Shown piece by piece: positions 26,362 through 35,278 of a stretch of DNA of 64,000 bases. The notes under the pieces were generated by a model. That model had not been told where the DNA came from. It did no database searches and saw only the letters and a program-made list of their open reading frames with translations. A program made the position numbers and the translations under genes. Source of the DNA: Azophilus sp965116165 (GTDB lineage Bacteria > Pseudomonadota > Gammaproteobacteria > Pseudomonadales > Azotimanducaceae); assembly GCA_965116165.1 (NCBI GenBank), contig OZ220484.1, forward strand, positions 2,914,001 through 2,978,000. The letters run 5' to 3'. Every line of letters starts with the position of its first letter. The first letter of the stretch is position 1.

Positions 26362-26387
26362 GCTTGACTGAGCGGCTTGACTGAGCG
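26362..26387. repeat. Tandem 13-bp repeat
   Basis: Two perfect head-to-tail copies of GCTTGACTGAGCG lie in the promoter region of the FAH operon, 17 bases from the operator-like palindrome. They could be a regulator site or slippage product. Confidence 0.75.
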
Positions 26388-26403
26388 AAACGCTGAATGA
26401 TAC

Positions 26404-26421
26404 TTTAGTCAAATGTCTAAA
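26404..26421. promoter_or_regulatory. Operator-like palindrome O1 (TTTAGTC-AAAT-GTCTAAA)
   Basis: The 18-bp dyad has the same layout as three sites at 33.54-33.66 kb (T.TAGTC.NN.GNCTA.A). It lies between the FAH operon and the divergent fragment/TetR genes. It is best read as a binding site for one regulator shared across the cluster. Confidence 0.65.
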
Positions 26422-26489
26422 ATTAAGCAAGCAGCGCGTGGGATGGGATCTTACGCGACAAAAGGCTGGCGAAGATTCGGCAAACGTTT

Positions 26490-26894
26490 ATGCAAACCGA
26501 CTCCCTGGACGAAGTACGCAGCCGGGATGCCATCAAAGCGACAGAAGTTCCAATGATGCAGTTCCAGGGGGCGGACGAATTCCTCGACAATGGAAAGGAC
26601 ATTGCAGTGTCTGACCAGCCCTATTTCGGTACCTATAACCTGTTTCGCAATGAAGTAGAGGATCTCTACCCAGGTTCGGAGCTACAGGATCCTGAGACAC
26701 GTCGAAACGCGCTTCTTGAAGATCATTCGGGCTACAAGTTGCTGAAACTCAAGGACAGCGCTAGATTTAGCCGATTCGCATTGATACCGGATTCGGCGCA
26801 CTTTCATATCATAGAGAATCCGCAAGCATGTGCTGCGGCGATCCACGATTTCATCTTTTCGGTTAACGAGGCGCCTGATGGCGAAACCGCATGA
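26490..26894 (+). pseudogene. Fragment resembling the C-terminus of an alpha/beta hydrolase
   Basis: The frame of 134 residues ends with FALIPDSAHFHIIENPQACA AAIHDFI. This matches the region around the catalytic His of alpha/beta hydrolases (PDSGH....ENP......I..F). An earlier stretch (VPMMQFQGADEFLDN) resembles the strand with the acidic residue. There is no oxyanion region and no GxSxG nucleophile, and the frame upstream runs into a stop at 26424-26426. It is therefore probably the tail of a lost hydrolase, for example a ring-cleavage-product hydrolase. It is followed 30 bases later by the TetR gene. Weak call. Confidence 0.35.
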
Positions 26895-26924
26895 CAGAAC
26901 CTGCTGAGTCGAAGGCAACATAGA

Positions 26925-27560
26925 ATGTCAAGCAACACAGCCGCGAATGTCAAGCAACGCAGCCGCGAGCATGTCGAAACGAAATTGATCGCTTCGGCAT
27001 GCAAATTGATGGCTGAGAACGGTCCACGCGCGGTCACGATTCGCGACATCGCTGCCGATGCCGGTGTCAACCACGGTCAGATTCATCACTACTTTGGCGG
27101 CAAGAAGGGATTACTAACTGCCGCAATGCGCCACCTATCGCAAGAACATGCCGAACATGCCGCGCGCCGTGGCCTTAGGGAGAAATCAGGAACGCTGGGC
27201 GAGATCAAAGACAGCCCACCGCCGCTGACACTGGCCCGGGATAAGCAGTATCAGATGTCGATTATCAGGTCGGTTCTTGACGGAGAAATGGAGCTGGCAA
27301 CTTTGGAGATCGACGACGGGGTGTCCGTACCTCGGCATCTCTTGGAGGAACTTACGAAAGCACTTGGCCACGATGAGCCAACGACCGATATCAAGGCGGC
27401 ACTGGCCGTCGCGATGGCTATCGAGCAGGCCTGGGCAGCGCTTGAGCAGTACATTCTGCTAATGATCGACGCGAAACCCGACGAGATTGAGATTGTTCGG
27501 GAACGGGTTGCGGACGTTTCGCGTCTCGCCCTGAAGCAACTCTACCAAGGGAGCGAGTAA
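26925..27560 (+). CDS. TetR/AcrR-family transcriptional regulator
   Basis: A 211-residue regulator with an N-terminal helix-turn-helix: ETKLIASACKLMAENGPRAV, TIRDIAADAGVNHGQIHHYF GGKKGLL. An all-helical ligand-binding domain follows. TetR proteins are usually repressors released by a pathway compound. Being the only regulator inside the 24-35 kb catabolic cluster, it is the natural candidate for the four 18-bp palindromes there, though this is inference. It is convergent with the small membrane gene, overlapping it by 19 bases. Confidence 0.88.
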   Translation: MSSNTAANVKQRSREHVETKLIASACKLMAENGPRAVTIRDIAADAGVNHGQIHHYFGGKKGLLTAAMRHLSQEHAEHAARRGLREKSGTLGEIKDSPPPLTLARDKQYQMSIIRSVLDGEMELATLEIDDGVSVPRHLLEELTKALGHDEPTTDIKAALAVAMAIEQAWAALEQYILLMIDAKPDEIEIVRERVADVSRLALKQLYQGSE

Positions 27561-28063
27561 GTGCCATTCATCCTTCGCCTGTTGTTTGCTTGCACAAACT
27601 CGCGGCTATCCCAGCATCCTGCGAATAGAGGCCTCGCTCTTATCGATGTCAGGAACGTCCATTTTTGGATCCCAAGTATGTCCGGCTTGAGTTTGTCCAG
27701 CGGAAACAATGGTGGACGAACATTTTCAAAGGCACCTATCGATTGCCACAGTAAGAATGTGGCTACAGTACCCAGACAGCCGGCCGCTGCTAGAAATGTG
27801 CCAGTGACGCGCATTTGTGGCGACGCATGATTTAGCAGCCACGCCGCTACGACCGCGAATGCGACAATAGCCAGCGCAATCAAACTGTCCATGTGGTACT
27901 TGAGCCGCTCGTCGTTGTTCCATGCTTCTTTCAACAAGTTGTCGAGGTTCGCCGCTTCGTCTTGTGCGACAGCCAAACCGGCGACGAACAACAGGACGAC
28001 TATTGTGATCAATAGTGGGTAAATTCTCGATAAGGGCGAGCTAGAGATTTGCAACAGCTTCAA
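27542..28063 (-). CDS. Hypothetical membrane protein
   Basis: A 173-residue product with an N-terminal hydrophobic segment that could be a signal or anchor (PLLITIVVLLFVAGLAVAQ) and two further membrane helices (SLIALAIVAFAVVAAWLL; FLAAAGCLGTVATFLLW). The last ~60 residues are soluble and unremarkable. The start overlaps the GST stop by 23 bases, consistent with the end of the leftward operon from the TonB receptor. I do not recognise a family. Confidence 0.55.
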   Translation of the reverse strand: MKLLQISSSPLSRIYPLLITIVVLLFVAGLAVAQDEAANLDNLLKEAWNNDERLKYHMDSLIALAIVAFAVVAAWLLNHASPQMRVTGTFLAAAGCLGTVATFLLWQSIGAFENVRPPLFPLDKLKPDILGIQKWTFLTSIRARPLFAGCWDSREFVQANNRRRMNGTYSLPW

Positions 28064-28904
28064 AACGACTTCCCTTCAGTCGCTGCATCGCATGCAGGGC
28101 ACTTGTAATTAACTTCAGGGGCGGAGGCACCGCTACTTCGTGGGCAAATTCGTCGCGAGGGAGCAAGTCGGCGAACCAGCGATAGACCGACGGATGCAGA
28201 CGAGCAAGCGGATACCCGGCCATGTCAAGACGAAACGCATAGATAAACCAGGCAATGTCCAGCAATGATATACTGTTCCCAGCTATGTACGGCTGGCACA
28301 TCAACCGCCGCTCGAGCTCATCGAAGACCGCCTTGAGTTTGCCGGTCGAGGTTCTAATCTGTTCGTCGGTAATGCCATGCTCGGCCATATTGCGCCAGAA
28401 CTCAATCTCTACCTGTTTGTGCGGATCCATCTTTCCGTTGATTGTGCCGTCATCGTTCGCGAATTCTTCCAATGATGCCGGCTTTTTCCTTGCTAGGAAT
28501 CCGGGCAATACGTAGCGCATCGTTATGGTGCGAATATCCAGATGCAAGTCGTCTTCCTGTTGCAGGCCTTCAATGATCTCGTCATAGATTGCCTCCGGAA
28601 TCAGGCTCGGCGCTGGAAACGCCTTTTCGAGATAGACGAGAATATCGTTGCTTTCGATATGAACCTGCCCATCGTGCACGAGCACAGGTACCAAGCCACG
28701 CGGATTGATACCGAGAAACCACGGCTTGTAGTTTTCCTGCTTGACGAGATCGATCGGATGCGAATGCCAATTGATGCCTTTCAGGTTCAGGAAAATTCGC
28801 GTCTTCTGCGAACAGCTCGACCCCGAAAAGTGGAATAAATGCACGCCTTGCCAATCCAATACCTCCCTCGTCTTGACGTCGTTCTCGTGCAGTTTAACCA
28901 TCAA
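28041..28904 (-). CDS. Glutathione S-transferase family protein
   Basis: A cytosolic GST-fold protein of 287 residues. The N-terminal thioredoxin-like domain carries LFHFSGSSCSQKTRIFLNLK G (candidate catalytic Ser/Cys region), NPRGLVPVLVHDGQ with the cis-Pro, and ESNDILVYLEKAF. The helical C-terminal domain has QPYIAGNSISLLDIAWFIYA F. Bacterial GSTs in catabolic clusters act as maleylpyruvate isomerases, dehalogenases or beta-etherases. This cluster has two divergent GSTs flanking a VOC dioxygenase, so a GSH-dependent pathway step is likely. The two genes are not recent duplicates. Confidence 0.87.
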   Translation of the reverse strand: MMVKLHENDVKTREVLDWQGVHLFHFSGSSCSQKTRIFLNLKGINWHSHPIDLVKQENYKPWFLGINPRGLVPVLVHDGQVHIESNDILVYLEKAFPAPSLIPEAIYDEIIEGLQQEDDLHLDIRTITMRYVLPGFLARKKPASLEEFANDDGTINGKMDPHKQVEIEFWRNMAEHGITDEQIRTSTGKLKAVFDELERRLMCQPYIAGNSISLLDIAWFIYAFRLDMAGYPLARLHPSVYRWFADLLPRDEFAHEVAVPPPLKLITSALHAMQRLKGSRFEAVANL

Positions 28905-28906
28905 CT

Positions 28907-29989
28907 CTACCCTGGTGGTGGGCCCTTCAACAGCTCCGCAATACTCGGGTGTTCATCCCTAAAGTTCTGGACCTCATCGCTGGGCATGGATAGGTTGAAC
29001 GTTGCGGGCACCAATGGTCCATACTGAGCGAGAATATAGGATTTCGCCTCCATGTTATTCGGCGGTACGGACGCGTCGAGTAGATCCCCATCGGTCCAGT
29101 GTTCTAACGTGAATCCTTGGGGGTCTCGCCAGTAATCGTACATCTGGCTACCCAAAAGATGCCGGCCGATGCCCCATTCATGCACATACTTACCGGTCGT
29201 CTTCATATGAAAATGGCCGGCCATGAGATCGTCGACCGATTCCGTCACTTCGAATCCGGCGTGGCCGAATGTGCCATCGAATTGAGCCATGCCTGGTAGC
29301 TGAATGATGTTAATCGTATGATGGTCAACGGGTAGATCACCATGATCGCAACGCATAAATACACCGATTCGGGTCTCGCCGTCCGGGCCGAGCAAGTTGT
29401 CTGAAATCAACATACCCAAAGTAGCCGCGTACCACTGAATCGACTTATCCGCGTCACTAACGTTTATTGCGGAATGGCCGAGTCGCAAAACCTTGGAACG
29501 GAGATCGTAGCGCCACTCACCATCGCGCATCTGCCATTCCTCCGACGCCTTGCCAAAGCGCTGCAATTCGTTAACGCGCGTCTTTTGTTGGCCTGCATTT
29601 AGGCTTGGCGGCGTATGGTCGGTGCAAGCAGCTTCCTGCATACCGAAGTAGACCTCGATACCCAACCCATCAGGATCGGCCAGCTCTACAAAGTGTCCGC
29701 CGGCCGGCTCTTGGCTCTCCTGAATCTTGCTGCCTGTCGCTGCCGCGAGGCCCTCAAGTTCCTCTAACGATTCAACCTTGTAGGCCGCGGAAACATAGTG
29801 GTTTTTCTGCCCTTTCGTCGCAACATATATGTACGGATCTCCTCCGGCGCCTTTGTAATAGATGCTGTCTGTCGATTCGTAGGCCAACTGCATGCCGAAA
29901 TGATCCAGGTACTCTTTTTGCGCTTCGAGATCAGTCAGCTCAAAACGTATGAATACGATGTCGGAAACTTTGCATGCGGGTTTGCTCAT
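28907..29989 (-). CDS. Two-domain VOC / extradiol dioxygenase-like protein
   Basis: A 360-residue VOC-superfamily protein with an N-terminal structural module and a C-terminal catalytic module. The latter keeps the Fe(II) ligand pattern: His in RLGHSAINVSD, His in GTFGHAGFEV and Glu in FTLEHWTDGD. This architecture is that of type I extradiol dioxygenases (catechol 2,3-dioxygenase group), which open aromatic rings next to vicinal hydroxyls. It lies between two GST genes; its start overlaps the upstream GST stop (ATGA) and the downstream GST follows after 2 bases. The substrate is unknown. Confidence 0.87.
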   Translation of the reverse strand: MSKPACKVSDIVFIRFELTDLEAQKEYLDHFGMQLAYESTDSIYYKGAGGDPYIYVATKGQKNHYVSAAYKVESLEELEGLAAATGSKIQESQEPAGGHFVELADPDGLGIEVYFGMQEAACTDHTPPSLNAGQQKTRVNELQRFGKASEEWQMRDGEWRYDLRSKVLRLGHSAINVSDADKSIQWYAATLGMLISDNLLGPDGETRIGVFMRCDHGDLPVDHHTINIIQLPGMAQFDGTFGHAGFEVTESVDDLMAGHFHMKTTGKYVHEWGIGRHLLGSQMYDYWRDPQGFTLEHWTDGDLLDASVPPNNMEAKSYILAQYGPLVPATFNLSMPSDEVQNFRDEHPSIAELLKGPPPG

Positions 29990-30921
29990 TGATCGGTCTC
30001 CCGATACTTGCTGCCCCGAAGCTGCGCCGGGCCCGGCGTAGCCTCTACCTCAGCGCGATATTTCTCAACCTCTCTACGCAACATTCCAATATAAGGATTC
30101 GACTTGTCACCATATACTTCCTGAATTGCGGTGCGCCACTCTTCCTCGTGTTCGGACAGTATTGCTTTTTCATAGCTTGGGCGCTGCTGCAATCTTTGCC
30201 AGTACGCCTTGATATTGGGAAACTCGCCGGAGCTCAGTAACTCCCCTAGAGCAATGTCCTCCAGTCTGTGAAAGTGCGCGGCGAGCATGGCATCGATGGC
30301 GGAGTAGTCGCCGAGAAAGTACTCCTTTCCATGCTGTAGCGACTGCTCCATCGCCACCAGACCCGATGCGAGTCGGCGGATGAATTTTTTATAAAAACTC
30401 CCAGGCAGCCCACCGAAGAGCCGCAACACAACGAACAACACCGCGCGTCTTTTGTTCGGATGCCGGAACAGATAATCTCTCATTACAGCGAGCGCCGGAC
30501 GTCGCCGCAGTATGTTAGCCAACAAGTAGATGCTGGCGCCCGCAGTTGATGAACCAAAGTTTTCGCCGATCTCCACTTTGTCATCGAGAGCGCTCTCGGA
30601 AATCTGTGCCTCCAATTGTTGCCGTGCGGAAGAGTCCTTAGGCCACAACGGCGTCCCTTGCTCCGGCGCATATTGATCGAGGTATCGGATAATCTCCCAA
30701 CTGTCGTAGTGCGGCTCACCATTGTGAACGAGCACCGGAACGAGGTGGTTGGGGTTTATCTTCTTGAACTCTGGCCGCAGATGCTCGCCGGTCAATTCAA
30801 GTTTCATGTGGTGATATTTGAACGGGATTTGCTTTTCGTAAAGCGCCAATCGGACCATCTGCGAACACAGTGACTCGCCGTACGAGTACAACTCGAACTC
30901 CTGTTCGTAATCAATCGACAT
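29986..30921 (-). CDS. Glutathione S-transferase family protein (LigE/LigF-like)
   Basis: A 311-residue GST using the ATG at 30921 (MSIDYEQEFELYSYGESLCS); the open frame extends 31 codons upstream without family-like sequence. The N-terminal domain has CSQMVRLALYEKQIPFKYHH, KINPNHLVPVLVHNGEPHYD and SWEIIRYLDQY. The C-terminal helical domain has LASGLVAMEQSLQHGKEYFL GDYSAIDAML. The unusual length and the N-terminal pattern recall bacterial beta-etherase-type or isomerase-type GSTs, but the exact class is open. It is second in the leftward operon after the TonB receptor. Confidence 0.85.
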   Translation of the reverse strand: MSIDYEQEFELYSYGESLCSQMVRLALYEKQIPFKYHHMKLELTGEHLRPEFKKINPNHLVPVLVHNGEPHYDSWEIIRYLDQYAPEQGTPLWPKDSSARQQLEAQISESALDDKVEIGENFGSSTAGASIYLLANILRRRPALAVMRDYLFRHPNKRRAVLFVVLRLFGGLPGSFYKKFIRRLASGLVAMEQSLQHGKEYFLGDYSAIDAMLAAHFHRLEDIALGELLSSGEFPNIKAYWQRLQQRPSYEKAILSEHEEEWRTAIQEVYGDKSNPYIGMLRREVEKYRAEVEATPGPAQLRGSKYRETDQ

Positions 30922-31092
30922 TGCCCTCGCCCACGAACAAAGAGTGTTTTTCGCCACCGGGACCGAAGCCCGTATCAAGGAGATGCGCCTGAAACTTTGC
31001 AACCTGTGCGTCACTGGGCATTTCTGGACCCTGCATTCCTGTTCAGGAATCGATCCGGTTGTGCGGGGTCAGGATACGTAATTGCCAATCTC

Positions 31093-33447
31093 CTAAAAGT
31101 TGAATTTGCCCTGAATCATGTATGTTGCCGGTGCATCGACGGAACAGGCTACGGTATCCGCGAATGCGGCCGGGACTTCCTGACAGAAATGAGTTGTTGC
31201 CTCATCATTAAGATTGCGCCCAACGAATGCGAGTTGCCAGCGATCCGACTCGGGCGTCAATGCAACGCGAAGATTCCACTTCGTCCAGCTATCCTGAACG
31301 TTAAGCGGGTTAAAGTCGGATATCATCACGTAGCCGTCGGTAAACTGCACGTTTGGCTCAATGCTAACGGTATAGTCGCCAATCGGCACATCGAATATCG
31401 CGGTCAGAGTGCCAGCATACTCCGGTGCATAGGTAGTTTCCACGCCACTCAAATCCTGCGCGAAAGCACCGGTCCCCATCCCCATATCGTCGAGAATTTC
31501 GTTGCAGCCCTCTGCCGGCGTCTGGCCTGTATAGCATGGCGCGTTTGGGAATTCGTCGTATGATGAGTCAAGCAGCGTAAAGGCGCCTTTCAAGGCAACG
31601 TTGTCAGAAATCAATGCCGTGAAATCCATTTCCAAACCTTGCGATGTCGATGTCGCCGCGTTTGCCACCGCCTGTGTCAACGAGGTGCCTGCTTCGGCCA
31701 GACTGGATACCTGTCTGTCGTCAAACTCCATGTGGAACAGCGTCAGATTCAAGCCCAGGCGACCGTCAAGATAGGTGCCCTTGATGCCGATTTCAAAGGC
31801 GTCCATGGTTTCGGGTTCGAAGCCCTGTATGAAGTCGGTCATCACGCCCATCGGCGGATTCGCCATGGAGTAACCGCCCGCTTTGAAGCCCTGACGAAAG
31901 GATCCAAACAGATTCGTGCTTTCGGTCCAGGCAAAAACGAAATCAACCGATGGCAAAACGTCATCATCGGAGCGGCTCTCGGTTTCAAAGACGAAGCCGC
32001 CAAAAGGGGCGAGCGCGCTCGCATTGGGAATATTGTCGGCCGGAATCGGGCCTGCCAACACCGGAGATTGCTCGATTTCTTTGTCGACTTCGATGTACCG
32101 AATGCCAAACGTCGCCGTCAGGCGATCGGTGAAATCGTAGCTGGCTGTGGCGAATACGGACATCGTTTCGGAACTCTGTGTCGTCCGCGCGCCCGCCTGA
32201 GCGGTTGGGGCGGCCGGGGGCACTCCGGGCGGGCCTAGCGGGGAAAAATCTGCCGTGGTGACATTGGAAAAGAAAGCCTCCTCGTCCTGATAATAGATAC
32301 CTGCTTCCCAAGAGAAACCGCCGTCCGTCGGCGATGAAACTCGAAACTCCTGGCTGACGTGTTCCGCACCGTCTAGCTGGTTGATATTGAAACGCGATGG
32401 CGAGAACAGCGATGGTACCGCGGTCAGATCAAGATCAAACAGAAACTCGTTATCGAACTCGTAGCCGCCCGTGACGGAAGTCAACGTATACTCGCTGACC
32501 TGCCAATCCAGAGCCAGCATCAGAACGTCGAGATCCAGCTTTCGAAATTGCCCCGGCAAATCGGTGCTCTTCCGGAAATCGAGTTCGTCGTTTACCGGGT
32601 TGCCGTCGGCATTTATACAGTTGAACTGTGGAAAGCCAACGGGTGGCGGCAGCGTCGGCGGAAGTGTGAGCGGCGTACAGTTACGGATCTCCATATCGAG
32701 CGCACTGTTGGCTTCTGTTTCCACCGAAGTGACTTTCAATGTGGCTTCAAAATTGTCGGTCGGAGCCCACAAAGCACCCGCGCGGAACAGGATGTCCTCA
32801 AGCGCCGGCTCTTTGGTGTTCAGCGCTTCGTTGGTCAGGTAGCCGTCTGAATCTGTGAATTTGCCCGCGAGTCGCAACGCAAACGTCTCCGCCACCGGCA
32901 GGTTGATTGCCCCTTCGATGACCTGTTCCTCAGTCTCGCTCTCGTGGGACGCACCGATGTATCCAGCCAAACCGTCTTCAAGACTCGCTTTTTTCGTCGT
33001 AACATTAATGACGCCAGCAATCGTATTGGCGCCGAAATAGGTCGTTTGCGGTCCTTTGAGGATTTCAACGCGTTCAAGATCGAATACCCCCGCCCGCGTC
33101 GCACGCGACCGCGCAAGCGCCATGCCATCAACGGCGTAACCAACAGACTGTTCGAACCCGGGGTTCTCGCCGGAGCCTATGCCCCTGACGTTGATGAACG
33201 CACCGGCACCGGCTTTGGAAACATTGACCGCGGGCACCGTCGTCGCAATGGCCTGCAGATCCCGGAGACCCTGCTCTTGGATCTCGGCGCCTGTGGTCAC
33301 GCTCACGGAAATGGGTACGTCCTGTAGTGTCTCGGCTTTTTTCCGCGCCGTGACCGTGATTTCTTCGAGAACAAGATCCTGGGCGATTCCACTTAGGCTG
33401 ACGCCCAGACCGGTCACCAGTACGAGAAGGCGATAGGTATTGTTCAT
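31093..33447 (-). CDS. TonB-dependent outer-membrane receptor (catabolic cluster)
   Basis: A 784-residue receptor with a signal peptide (MNNTYRLLVLVTGLGVSLSG IAQ) and a TonB box-like segment (LEEITVTARKK). It has a plug domain (VPAVNVSKAGAGAFINVRGI G, ERVEILKGPQTTYFGANTIA G) and a 22-strand-type barrel ending in aromatic IQGKFNF. It takes up a specific substrate across the outer membrane using TonB energy. Being first in an operon with GST, VOC and GST genes, it probably imports the aromatic substrate of this pathway. Three operator-like palindromes lie upstream. A 16-bp hairpin (31035-31050) without T-tract follows the stop. I start at the ATG at 33447. Confidence 0.92.
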   Translation of the reverse strand: MNNTYRLLVLVTGLGVSLSGIAQDLVLEEITVTARKKAETLQDVPISVSVTTGAEIQEQGLRDLQAIATTVPAVNVSKAGAGAFINVRGIGSGENPGFEQSVGYAVDGMALARSRATRAGVFDLERVEILKGPQTTYFGANTIAGVINVTTKKASLEDGLAGYIGASHESETEEQVIEGAINLPVAETFALRLAGKFTDSDGYLTNEALNTKEPALEDILFRAGALWAPTDNFEATLKVTSVETEANSALDMEIRNCTPLTLPPTLPPPVGFPQFNCINADGNPVNDELDFRKSTDLPGQFRKLDLDVLMLALDWQVSEYTLTSVTGGYEFDNEFLFDLDLTAVPSLFSPSRFNINQLDGAEHVSQEFRVSSPTDGGFSWEAGIYYQDEEAFFSNVTTADFSPLGPPGVPPAAPTAQAGARTTQSSETMSVFATASYDFTDRLTATFGIRYIEVDKEIEQSPVLAGPIPADNIPNASALAPFGGFVFETESRSDDDVLPSVDFVFAWTESTNLFGSFRQGFKAGGYSMANPPMGVMTDFIQGFEPETMDAFEIGIKGTYLDGRLGLNLTLFHMEFDDRQVSSLAEAGTSLTQAVANAATSTSQGLEMDFTALISDNVALKGAFTLLDSSYDEFPNAPCYTGQTPAEGCNEILDDMGMGTGAFAQDLSGVETTYAPEYAGTLTAIFDVPIGDYTVSIEPNVQFTDGYVMISDFNPLNVQDSWTKWNLRVALTPESDRWQLAFVGRNLNDEATTHFCQEVPAAFADTVACSVDAPATYMIQGKFNF

Positions 33448-33543
33448 GATGTCCCCCCAAAGGTCCATGTTTGATCTGTATCTGCCGGCTAGGATCGACG
33501 CACCCTATCTGGCGCAATTACTAGGGGTCCGACCTCCAGATTT

Positions 33544-33561
33544 TCTAGTCACGTGTCTAGA
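33544..33561. promoter_or_regulatory. Operator-like palindrome O2 (TCTAGTC-ACGT-GTCTAGA)
   Basis: An 18-bp near-perfect dyad, first of three in the 226-bp divergent region between the TonB receptor and monooxygenase genes. Its layout is the same as at 26404-26421. Confidence 0.7.
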
Positions 33562-33567
33562 TTAAAT

Positions 33568-33585
33568 CCTAGTCACCTGGATAGC
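33568..33585. promoter_or_regulatory. Operator-like half-site O3 (CCTAGTC-ACCT-GGATAGC)
   Basis: The left half (CCTAGTCAC) repeats that of O2; the right half is degenerate. Its start is exactly 24 bases from that of O2, so bound proteins would be about two helical turns apart, on roughly the same face. Confidence 0.55.
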
Positions 33586-33637
33586 AATAGTTTTTCGAAT
33601 CCGTGCCAACTCCGCCGGCAGGGTCGTTCTTGGACTA

Positions 33638-33659
33638 ATTCTAGTCGTATGACTAGAAT
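33638..33659. promoter_or_regulatory. Operator-like palindrome O4 (TCTAGTC-GTAT-GACTAGA)
   Basis: A perfect dyad of 22 bp (9-bp arms ATTCTAGTC around GTAT). It ends 14 bases before the GTG start of the flavin monooxygenase, so a bound protein would block transcription or translation initiation of that gene. Confidence 0.75.
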
Positions 33660-33673
33660 AGCTCTCCGCCACG

Positions 33674-35278
33674 GTGGGAAAGGCGACCAACTTGTCCGAC
33701 TACGACTTCATCATTGCCGGTTACGGACCAACAGGTGCCGTCGCTGCCAATTTGTTGGGCGCCTTCGGTTTCTCTGTACTGGTTGTCGACCCCAACGTCG
33801 ACGTCTACGAGATCCCCCGAGCTGTACATTTTGACGGCGAGACCATGCGGATCTTCCAGGCGCTCGGGCTTGCCGCCGAAATCAACTCGGTGGCCGAGGA
33901 AGCTTCCGGATTGCGATTTACGAACGGCTGGAATTGGCCCCTCTTCTATCAGGATCTGTCGATGATCGAGCGCACCCACGGCTGGGCCTGCGACTATTTC
34001 TTCAACCAACCCGGACTGGAGCGAAAACTGCGCGATGGTGTGCGACGGTATGCCAACGTCGATGTGTGGCTGGGCTGGGCGCTGGCCAACCTGACGGAGC
34101 ATTCCACCAGTGTCAACGTGAGCCTGCGGCACGCGACCGAACACGCGCAAGCGAGGGAGGCCAGTTGCCGCTATTTGCTTGGATGTGATGGTGCCAGCAG
34201 TACGACGCGTGCGCTCGTCGACATCGCACTCGAAGATCTCGAATGTGACGAGCCCTGGCTCGTCTGCGATCTGATTCTCGACGAAGCGCAGCAACACCAA
34301 CGCGATGCTTACCAGATCTGCGACCCCGCTCGACCAACGACGCTAGTGCCTTGCGCAGGATCTCATATCCGCTGGGAGTTCATGCTGAACGCCGATGACG
34401 AAGTCGATGTGCTGGAGCATGAGTCGAGAACGCGCGAAATGATGGTGCCGCATCTGCATCGCCTATCACCGTCGATCGACAGCGACAGCGGCAAGCTGAT
34501 CAGAAGCAAGGTTTACAATTTCCACGCTGTGGTCGCTGATTCGTTCCAGTCCGGTCGCGTTTTTTTGCTAGGCGATGCCGCACACCAGACACCTCCTTTC
34601 CTCGGCCAGGGTATGTGTGCGGGCGTACGCGATGCCTACAATCTCTGCTGGAAGCTCGCTGGTGTGCTGCGAGCCGATTATTCACCGGCGCTACTCGACA
34701 CCTATACCAGCGAACGTCGCGCGCAGGTCCGTGAGGTCGTGGCAACTGCGATAAAGCATGGCAGCGTTATCCAGACGCGAAATCGTGCCAAGGCACTGCT
34801 GCGCGACTGCTTCTTGATGTTAGGTCGGGCATGGCCGCCCTTGATCGGCTTCCTGAGGTTCGGCGAGGGCTGGTATATCGGGGAAGGACTATTGTCTTGC
34901 GACAATCCGCGGGCGGCGGGGGGAGCGATTGGCAAGCCCATTCCCCAGCCTATCGTTGAAACCGGCCACGGTAAGAAACGTCTCGACGAACTCCTTGGCG
35001 ACAATTTCTCTGTCATTGGAATTGGTGTGGACCCGGCCGCGATGATAAACGGCGACGCCGACAGATTGCCTTTGACCACGCTGCAAATTGGCAAGGACAG
35101 CAGAATTCAGGAAGTGGACAAATCGCTTCGCGATTGGGCGCGGGGCCATGGCGTTAGCGTTGCTGTAATACGACCCGACCGACAGGTGTACGGAATTTGT
35201 AACGCCGCGACCGAAGATGAGCTTCGCGTGCAACTGTCGAGCCTGCTGGCACGGCTCGACGATACACTGTTCCATTGA
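33674..35278 (+). CDS. FAD-dependent aromatic hydroxylase (MhpA-like)
   Basis: A 534-residue group A flavin hydroxylase, most like 3-(3-hydroxyphenyl)propionate hydroxylases. Dinucleotide fold FIIAGYGPTGAVAANLLG, then PRAVHFDGETMRIFQALGL, the DG motif LLGCDGASSTTRAL and the GD motif LLGDAAHQTPPFLGQGM followed by AGVRDAYNLCWKL. It would hydroxylate an aromatic ring before extradiol cleavage by the VOC protein. The GTG start at 33674 has no strong ribosome-binding site, and operator O4 lies just upstream. It is divergent from the TonB receptor operon and probably co-regulated with it. Confidence 0.9.
   Translation: MGKATNLSDYDFIIAGYGPTGAVAANLLGAFGFSVLVVDPNVDVYEIPRAVHFDGETMRIFQALGLAAEINSVAEEASGLRFTNGWNWPLFYQDLSMIERTHGWACDYFFNQPGLERKLRDGVRRYANVDVWLGWALANLTEHSTSVNVSLRHATEHAQAREASCRYLLGCDGASSTTRALVDIALEDLECDEPWLVCDLILDEAQQHQRDAYQICDPARPTTLVPCAGSHIRWEFMLNADDEVDVLEHESRTREMMVPHLHRLSPSIDSDSGKLIRSKVYNFHAVVADSFQSGRVFLLGDAAHQTPPFLGQGMCAGVRDAYNLCWKLAGVLRADYSPALLDTYTSERRAQVREVVATAIKHGSVIQTRNRAKALLRDCFLMLGRAWPPLIGFLRFGEGWYIGEGLLSCDNPRAAGGAIGKPIPQPIVETGHGKKRLDELLGDNFSVIGIGVDPAAMINGDADRLPLTTLQIGKDSRIQEVDKSLRDWARGHGVSVAVIRPDRQVYGICNAATEDELRVQLSSLLARLDDTLFH

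Noticed and set aside
33638..33659. Palindrome as a terminator
   Set aside because: It lies in a divergent promoter region just before a start codon, has no T-tract, and shares its layout with three other operator-like sites.
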